Assembly (NCBI GenBank): GCA_003136615.1
Contig: PLFA01000130.1
Coordinates: 5,483 to 17,141, forward strand
DNA length: 11,659 nucleotides
Source of the DNA: Caulobacteraceae bacterium
GTDB taxonomy: Bacteria > Pseudomonadota > Alphaproteobacteria > Caulobacterales > Caulobacteraceae
Direction of reading: 5' to 3'
Made by a program: the position numbers and the translations under genes. Under the pieces are notes generated by a model. That model had not been told where the DNA came from. It searched no databases and saw only the letters and a list, made by a program, of their open reading frames with translations. Shown here piece by piece: positions 6,973 through 11,659 of the stretch. The stretch's first letter is position 1; each line of letters begins with the position of its first letter.

Positions 6973-9900
6973 TTAGAACTTCGCACGAAGGGTGACGTAG
7001 AAGCGCTGCCCTAGGTAGTCGTAGGTTGCTAGAGCCGCTTGGCCCCCAAGAAGATAAGAGTTCGGCGGCGGGTTTTGGTTAAACAGATTGTCAATCGTGA
7101 GCGTCGCCTTCAGATTTTGGGTGATGTCGTAGCTTATCGCCGTGTTCCACTCCCAGTAGGCGCCGGTATGTTCAAACTGCTCGGCCGACCGCTGCAGCGT
7201 CACATTCTGAAATCCAGGCCCGACATAGTCGCCCTGCAGGAAGACAGACCATTTCTGGTAGGCCCAGGTTACTGAGCCGTTCATCTTCCAGACCGGATCG
7301 CCAATGTTTCCGACGGTCGGGGTGGAGATGCCGAGGATCGTATTCGCCTGCGTCTCGGTAAAGAAACCGCCCCAGTTGAAGCTCAAGTGGCCACGATCCT
7401 TGTCCCCCTTAAAGAAGGGAAGTTTATGAATGAGGGGAAGGTCATTTACGTCCATGAAGTAAGTCGACTGGACCTGCAGGCCGGCGAATGTCGAGCCCTG
7501 GATGTTTTCCAATGGCGTCGAATAGCTCGACACTTGGCCTTGTGCGTTACGGGTGAAAAGACTGCAGAACTGGTTGGGGAAACTGGAGCCCGGCGCGTCG
7601 TAGCAGGCGTCCATCACATTGGTCAGGCTGAGTGCTGTAATGGCGTTTTCCAGAGAGATATTGATCCAGTCCACGGCCAGTTGAAAATGGGGAACCCAGT
7701 GGGGCCGCAGAACGACGCCCGCGGTCCAGGAATTGGCGACCTCATTCTGGAGGTTGGGATTGCCGCCGGTGGTGCCCAGCACCGAGGCGTTCACCACGTT
7801 GGATTTGAAGACCGCCAAAGCAGGCGCGCCGGGCAGCGCCGCAAAAGCCTTGGCGCAGTTGGCCGCCCGGTTGGCCGGCGCCGAACCACTCGTAATAAAG
7901 TTTGGATCGCAAGGATCGTCCGCGAACGAGTTGGTACTCGTGGTCGGCAGGAAGAGTTCTTCGATGGACGGCGCCCGCACGGAATGGGTGAAATTGCCGC
8001 GGAACTCGATGTCGCCGATCGGCTTGAACTTCCCGCCGAGAGTGTAAACGTTGGCGCCGCCCGCATAGCTGTTATCTATATAGCGATAGGCCCCGTTGAA
8101 CTCGAGATCCGTGACGAAGGGGATATTGTTCTTCGCCGATATGACAGGGATCGTGGATTCCGCGTAGAATTCCTTAGTGTTATAACCCCCCGCCACGTCG
8201 CTGACAGGCGGGTTACGACCGAGACCTGAATTGGCGAAGGCGTCGACGTTGTAACTGCCGCTTTCCTGGCGGAACTCAAAGCCCGTGGCGAATTCGACCT
8301 TTCCTGCCCAATCGTCAAAGGGCGACCCGGTGAGGTTGATCTGGGCGTCACGCTCGGTCAGGCCGGCGAGGGCAAGATCCTGAGCGGTCACGAAATTGGC
8401 CGCCGCGGCGCTGGGCGCGCCTTGCCCAAAAAGGTCCAGCGGCTGGCACCCGGTCACCGATGTCGGTTGAATGCCGGTTGAAGGAACCGGCGGGGGATTG
8501 GCGGTCACGGCGCATTCGATCTGACCTGTCGCGGGGTTCTTTACGACGTCGATCGCATTGAGGAAATTCGCCTCATTGATCTGGTAGTAGCGCTCGCTCT
8601 CCGCCGTCGAGCCATAGTTGAAGTTGGCGTCCCACTTCCAGTTGCGGCCAAGGACGTCGAAGTCGCCTTTGAAGCCCGCGACAACGCGATAGACATTGGT
8701 CACGTCGCTCACTGACTGTGGCGCGAGATCAAGGTCCGCGCGTGACAGGTAGAAGGACCCGCTTTGGGCCACCGTTGGATTTGCTTCCAGGATGCCTAAA
8801 GCCTGGGAGGTCAGATAGGGGTTGGTGAGGGAAAATTTGATGGGTCCCTCGCCGTTGTCGGAGGCAAAAAAGGCGGACTGATATGACGGCTGGGCCGCAA
8901 TCTGGGTGCCTTGGTTGTGACTGAACTCAGCCTCGATATAACCCTCGATATGGTCGGTGAAGTCATAGTGCATGGTCGAGGCGGTATTGTAGCGCTTGTA
9001 GGGCGCGATGAATGAATTTTGGTAGGCAAGGTTATCGCCATCGCCGCCCTGGGCGAACACGACGCCGTTATTCTGTATGCCGAGGTTCACAGGGACAAGA
9101 GTCCCGTTCGGCGCAAACGCCACCACCTGACCGGCAGCGTTGTGGATCGCGGTGGGATAGGTCGGCGAGCCACTATTGGCGACGCCAGGGCCTGTATCGG
9201 GAATGCCGCCGGGGAAAATGCTCGCTACCGTGGCGTGGGACACAAGACATTCATTATAGCCGCAGCCCGGCGACCCAGGCAGCGGCGCCTGCTGCGTCTC
9301 GTAAGGCAAAGTGTCGGGACGATTGGCGAGGGTCAGGCCGTCCTGTTGGTTATATTCCACCGCCAGGGTGATGTTGCCCTTTCCATCGGCGAAGTTCGTG
9401 CCGGCCAGGAAGCGCCCAGTATAGGTTTTACCGTCATTATACCGCGTCTGCCCGTACTGGGTCTCAAGGCTTACGCCCTGATAGTTCTTCTTGAGGATGA
9501 TGTTCACGGTCCCCGCTATGGCGTCCGCGCCATAGATCGGCGCGCCGCCCACCGAGACCACTTCAACGTGGTCGATCAGCGCCACCGGGATATCGTTCAG
9601 GTCGACCTCTTGGCCCGGCGCGGCGCCGCCAAAAGTGCCCACCGGCACCGGCGCGTTGCCGGATACGTAACGTCTGCCGTCAACCAGAACCAGGGTTCGC
9701 TGGGCGCCGAGGTTGTAGAGATTAACGAACTGCTCGCCGACCTGGGCGGCGGACTGCTGGCCGGTATTGTTGTTACCCGCGACGCCGAACCCAGGGAGCG
9801 TATCGAGGGCCTGACCCACGTTGGAATAGCCTTGGCTGACGATGCTATCGGCGCTGACCGTTTGCGCCGGTTGCAGCGTGTCAAAGCCAGCCACGGGAAT

Positions 9901-10074
9901 GCGCGAACCGGTGACGATGATCTCTGCGACCTGTTTGGGTTGCGCTTTATCGTCAGTCTTCGCGTCTCCAGCAGACTGGGCGAAGCCCGCGGCGGGAAGC
10001 GCAACGCTGGCGAATATCAGCGTCACCGCCGCCGCGCTCGTGAGCCAGGCCGCGCGAGAAAACTTATAGGTCAT
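6973..10074 (-). CDS. TonB-dependent outer-membrane receptor
   Basis: TonB-dependent transporter that takes a bulky or scarce substrate across the outer membrane using energy from TonB-ExbBD. From ATG 10074 it has 1033 residues, large for the family. A signal peptide covers about 1-33, ending AAGFAQ. The TonB box region EIIVTGSRI is at about 51-59. The plug covers about 55-196, with QALDTLPGFG, RTLVLVDGRRYV, IDHVEVVSVGGAPIYGADAIAGTVNIILKK. The rest is a 22-strand-type beta barrel ending in the outer-membrane signature ...RFYVTLRAKF with terminal Phe. The mature protein has eight cysteines in four close pairs, probably loop disulfides. The start is chosen by GGGGA 8 nt upstream and the signal peptide; an open extension to 10206 lacks both. 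The substrate cannot be told from sequence. Neighbouring exported hydrolases suggest an amide- or ester-containing compound. Confidence 0.93.
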   Translation of the reverse strand: MTYKFSRAAWLTSAAAVTLIFASVALPAAGFAQSAGDAKTDDKAQPKQVAEIIVTGSRIPVAGFDTLQPAQTVSADSIVSQGYSNVGQALDTLPGFGVAGNNNTGQQSAAQVGEQFVNLYNLGAQRTLVLVDGRRYVSGNAPVPVGTFGGAAPGQEVDLNDIPVALIDHVEVVSVGGAPIYGADAIAGTVNIILKKNYQGVSLETQYGQTRYNDGKTYTGRFLAGTNFADGKGNITLAVEYNQQDGLTLANRPDTLPYETQQAPLPGSPGCGYNECLVSHATVASIFPGGIPDTGPGVANSGSPTYPTAIHNAAGQVVAFAPNGTLVPVNLGIQNNGVVFAQGGDGDNLAYQNSFIAPYKRYNTASTMHYDFTDHIEGYIEAEFSHNQGTQIAAQPSYQSAFFASDNGEGPIKFSLTNPYLTSQALGILEANPTVAQSGSFYLSRADLDLAPQSVSDVTNVYRVVAGFKGDFDVLGRNWKWDANFNYGSTAESERYYQINEANFLNAIDVVKNPATGQIECAVTANPPPVPSTGIQPTSVTGCQPLDLFGQGAPSAAAANFVTAQDLALAGLTERDAQINLTGSPFDDWAGKVEFATGFEFRQESGSYNVDAFANSGLGRNPPVSDVAGGYNTKEFYAESTIPVISAKNNIPFVTDLEFNGAYRYIDNSYAGGANVYTLGGKFKPIGDIEFRGNFTHSVRAPSIEELFLPTTSTNSFADDPCDPNFITSGSAPANRAANCAKAFAALPGAPALAVFKSNVVNASVLGTTGGNPNLQNEVANSWTAGVVLRPHWVPHFQLAVDWINISLENAITALSLTNVMDACYDAPGSSFPNQFCSLFTRNAQGQVSSYSTPLENIQGSTFAGLQVQSTYFMDVNDLPLIHKLPFFKGDKDRGHLSFNWGGFFTETQANTILGISTPTVGNIGDPVWKMNGSVTWAYQKWSVFLQGDYVGPGFQNVTLQRSAEQFEHTGAYWEWNTAISYDITQNLKATLTIDNLFNQNPPPNSYLLGGQAALATYDYLGQRFYVTLRAKF

Positions 10075-10082
10075 CGTGTCAG

Positions 10083-10087
10083 TCCCC
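10083..10087 (-). promoter_or_regulatory. Shine-Dalgarno fixing the receptor start
   Basis: GGGGA on the minus strand, 8 nt before ATG 10074-10072. It selects the start that begins MTYKFSRAAWLTSAAAVTL, a proper signal peptide, over the upstream in-frame ATGs near 10206 and 10119. Confidence 0.65.
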
Positions 10088-10233
10088 GTAATCAGGCGCG
10101 GTAAACGGCGCGCCGCCATGATCGTATCGAGGTCGCCACGGCCGGCTCTGCGGCAGCCGATCACGCCCCCGCGCGCCCGTCCGAAGGACAACCGCGTGAG
10201 CATCATTGGTCCCTGATAGGCTCAGTTCGCGCC

Positions 10234-10253
10234 ATCCCCCCGGTCGGGGGGAT
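10234..10253. promoter_or_regulatory. Perfect 20-bp dyad between the luxR-type gene and the receptor gene; candidate operator
   Basis: Arms ATCCCCCC (10234-10241) and GGGGGGAT (10246-10253) flank a GGTC centre. The outer base overlaps the last base of the regulator stop codon. Length and symmetry match the 18-20-bp lux-box class bound by LuxR dimers, although the bases are not the classic lux-box consensus. On the minus strand a TATCAG hexamer (10218-10213) could be a -10, which would put its -35 inside the dyad. With no U-run after it, an intrinsic terminator for the regulator is a weaker alternative. The receptor start is about 160 nt downstream. Confidence 0.45.
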
Positions 10254-10963
10254 CAGCCGAGATAAGCGAGCAGGTGACCGCGCGAGACAGCCTGGGCGCG
10301 GTCGCTGACCTGCAGCTTGCGAAAGAGACTTTGAATGTACTCTTTCACGGTATCCACTGAGAGCCCGAGAAGCTCGGCGATTTCCCGGTTGCTCTTACCC
10401 GAGGCAATCCACTGAAGGCACTCGGCCTCACGGACCGACAGCAGACCGGAAGATGGCTTGACCAAACGGGGCTCAAGAATGGCGTGAACCTGATGCCCCA
10501 CCAGGAAAAGGCCACGCATGGCAAACGCTAGGTCCTGCGTGTCGAAGCGCTGAGGGCTGAAAAAGTTGAGCGAGGCATGACGCCCTGGACCCACCCGGAT
10601 CCGGAAGCTCACCCCGGTGGCATGGCCGAGCGATAGGAACCAACGCAGATGGCGCGCGTCGCCGACCGAGAGGCGGCGTTGACGCGCGATCGAAAGGCTT
10701 GCGCCATCATTCTCGAAGCAGATAGGCGTGTTTGCGACAACGATCTCGCCACGCGCCGTCATACGGCGCAGGGAATCCTGGCGAATTCCGTCGAGATAGC
10801 GCTCCCAGAACTCCCCGGAAACACCCCAGGACGCCGCCTCAAGCGGCGGGTCGATGTCTCCATCCAAGGCGTCCAGGGAGTAGTATAGCTTGTCGAATCC
10901 CAAGGCCTGGGCGTCGGCGAGCAGTCCGTGGGTCTCTCCCGGTAAGGCGAAGATGCGCGTCAT
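10253..10963 (-). CDS. LuxR-family transcriptional regulator with autoinducer-binding-like domain (LuxR solo)
   Basis: Cytosolic DNA-binding regulator of 236 residues from ATG 10963. The N-terminal part (about 10-165) resembles the LuxR autoinducer-binding domain: ALGFDKLYYSL near the start and a GVSFRIRVGPGRHASLNFFSP strand near 117. The C-terminal GerE/LuxR HTH (about 173-232) is well kept, with Glu179, Leu183 and Gly189 at the E-x3-L-x5-G positions invariant in the family. The AHL pocket is degenerate: in place of W-x3-Y-x8-DP there is FWERY followed by QDS, so an AHL ligand is doubtful. No luxI-type synthase is in the window, hence solo. The start is chosen because GGGAG lies 8 nt before ATG 10963; the GTG at 10978 would use up that site. 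It sits upstream of the receptor gene on the same strand, and control of the receptor locus is inferred. Confidence 0.88.
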   Translation of the reverse strand: MTRIFALPGETHGLLADAQALGFDKLYYSLDALDGDIDPPLEAASWGVSGEFWERYLDGIRQDSLRRMTARGEIVVANTPICFENDGASLSIARQRRLSVGDARHLRWFLSLGHATGVSFRIRVGPGRHASLNFFSPQRFDTQDLAFAMRGLFLVGHQVHAILEPRLVKPSSGLLSVREAECLQWIASGKSNREIAELLGLSVDTVKEYIQSLFRKLQVSDRAQAVSRGHLLAYLG

Positions 10964-11192
10964 CAGCCTTACTCCCACCCGTTCAGCCGTTCACGTCAGC
11001 GGATGAAGTCTCGCAATTCCGCGCCTTGGCAACATGTGGGCAGAGTCATGACGCGATAAAGCCATGGAATTGTCTTTATACGGCGGAGCGAGGCCATCGG
11101 GCGCCCGAATTGGCGGCTCAGGCCGCGCGGGCGGACTTGCGCCGGGCGCGGGTTGAACCCAAACATGTACGCACGAGGAAGAGATCCACGCC
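10964..11192. promoter_or_regulatory. Divergent intergenic region between the luxR-type gene and miaA
   Basis: This stretch of about 230 bp must carry promoters for both genes. It holds the regulator's Shine-Dalgarno GGGAG (10972-10976). It also holds an interrupted inverted repeat, ATAAAG (11056-11061) and CTTTAT (11074-11079), 12 nt apart and enclosing CCATGG, and an 8-bp palindrome GTCATGAC (11045-11052). A purine-rich GAGGAAGAG (11175-11183) precedes miaA. I could not assign convincing -35/-10 pairs on either strand. Confidence 0.35.
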
Positions 11193-11659
11193 GTGACCTC
11201 ACCCGTCCAGCCACATCCCAAGATTCTGCTGATCGGCGGGGCCACCGCCAGCGGCAAATCGACCTTGGCGCTGGACCTTGCGCGTGCCTGCGGCGGGGAG
11301 ATCGTCAACGCCGATTCCATGCAAATCTATGCCGACCTGAGCATCCTCACCGCCCGGCCGAGCGGGAAAGATGCGGCCTCGGGGCCTCATCACCTTTTTG
11401 GCGTCGCCGATGGGGCGGAAAACTGGTCCGTGGGCCGCTGGCTTAGGGCGGCGCGGGCCGTTTTGGCGGGGATCGCCGTGCGCGGGCGGAGCGCCATCGT
11501 CGTGGGCGGGACCGGCCTCTATCTGCGCGCCCTGACCGAGGGACTGTCCGAAGTTCCGCCCGTGCCGCCGGCGATCCGCGGTGAAGCGGACGCCACGTTC
11601 GCGCGCGAAGGGGAGGCGGCGTTCCGGGCGCGGCTAGCCGAGGGCGAGAGCCTGGACGA
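11193..11659 (+). CDS. miaA: tRNA dimethylallyltransferase, N-terminal part
   Basis: Cytosolic enzyme that transfers dimethylallyl from DMAPP to A37 of tRNAs reading UNN codons, giving i6A. About 155 residues are visible and the gene leaves the right edge open. Family motifs: P-loop GGATASGKST at residues 15-24, the DSMQIYADLSILTARPS segment from residue 41 (tRNA/DMAPP-binding region, usually D-S/A-x-Q-x-Y), HHLFGV near 66 and GGTGLYLRAL at 105-114. The start is GTG 11193, which places the P-loop at the usual distance from the N-terminus. GAGGAAGAG lies 9 nt upstream as a spaced Shine-Dalgarno. It is the only plus-strand gene seen and is divergent from the regulator. Its substrate DMAPP comes from the MEP pathway that includes IspG at the other end of the window, but no operon link exists. 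Confidence 0.94.
   Translation, partial: MTSPVQPHPKILLIGGATASGKSTLALDLARACGGEIVNADSMQIYADLSILTARPSGKDAASGPHHLFGVADGAENWSVGRWLRAARAVLAGIAVRGRSAIVVGGTGLYLRALTEGLSEVPPVPPAIRGEADATFAREGEAAFRARLAEGESLD

Noticed and set aside
7387..8229. Plus-strand open frames opposite the receptor gene (also 9019-10104)
   Set aside because: Both lie inside a clear TonB-dependent receptor on the other strand and show no family motifs.
10075..10206. Receptor start at the ATG at 10206
   Set aside because: The 44 extra residues are Arg/Gly-rich and precede the signal peptide; ATG 10074 has a well-spaced GGGGA.
10964..10978. Regulator start at the GTG at 10978
   Set aside because: The GGGAG inside this extension is a well-spaced Shine-Dalgarno for ATG 10963.
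10996..11214. Minus-strand frame of 72 codons upstream of the regulator
   Set aside because: It overlaps the miaA start, has a composition like random high-GC translation and resembles no family.

Overview
The window looks like chromosomal DNA of a high-GC alphaproteobacterium, most likely of the Caulobacteraceae (Caulobacter/Phenylobacterium type). This rests on the protein styles: a glutamine-sensor-type EI-Ntr (PtsP), a RodZ-like cell-shape protein next to ispG, and a large TonB-dependent receptor with the EIIVTGSRI-type TonB box common in Caulobacter and Xanthomonas. The assignment is by recognition only, with no database search. No rRNA, tRNA, CRISPR array, IS element, integrase or phage gene was seen.

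Layout from left to right. All genes are on the minus strand except the last. (1) ispG, N-terminal part only, 1-461. (2) rodZ-like gene, 526-1494. It lies just upstream of ispG in transcription order, the same rodZ-ispG adjacency as in E. coli. (3) ptsP, the PEP-phosphotransferase of the nitrogen PTS, 1610-3880. (4) A block that reads like a nutrient-acquisition locus: a secreted amidase-signature enzyme (4037-5641), a secreted MetX-fold alpha/beta hydrolase (5667-6755), a possible 52-residue membrane ORF (6752-6910), a TonB-dependent receptor (6973-10074) and a LuxR-family regulator (10253-10963). Transcription order is luxR, receptor, (small ORF), hydrolase, amidase. (5) miaA, plus strand, from GTG 11193 to the window end, divergent from luxR across about 230 bp.

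The housekeeping genes (ispG, rodZ, ptsP, miaA) bracket the accessory-looking block. The likely logic of the block is inference: an outer-membrane receptor brings a substrate into the periplasm, two exported hydrolases (ester/lactone-type and amide-type) act on it, and a LuxR-type protein with a poorly conserved acyl-homoserine-lactone pocket controls expression. A perfect 20-bp dyad between luxR and the receptor gene is the best operator candidate. A 9-bp GC-rich hairpin after the receptor gene may lower expression of the downstream enzymes relative to the receptor.

Several starts were reassigned from Shine-Dalgarno and signal-peptide evidence: amidase GTG at 5641, receptor ATG at 10074, regulator ATG at 10963. 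No intergenic stretch exceeds 300 bp. The longest are about 230 bp (10964-11192), 217 bp (6756-6972), 178 bp (10075-10252), 156 bp (3881-4036) and 115 bp (1495-1609). In 3881-4036 I see only a possible GCCGGC self-complementary pair and no convincing promoter or terminator.
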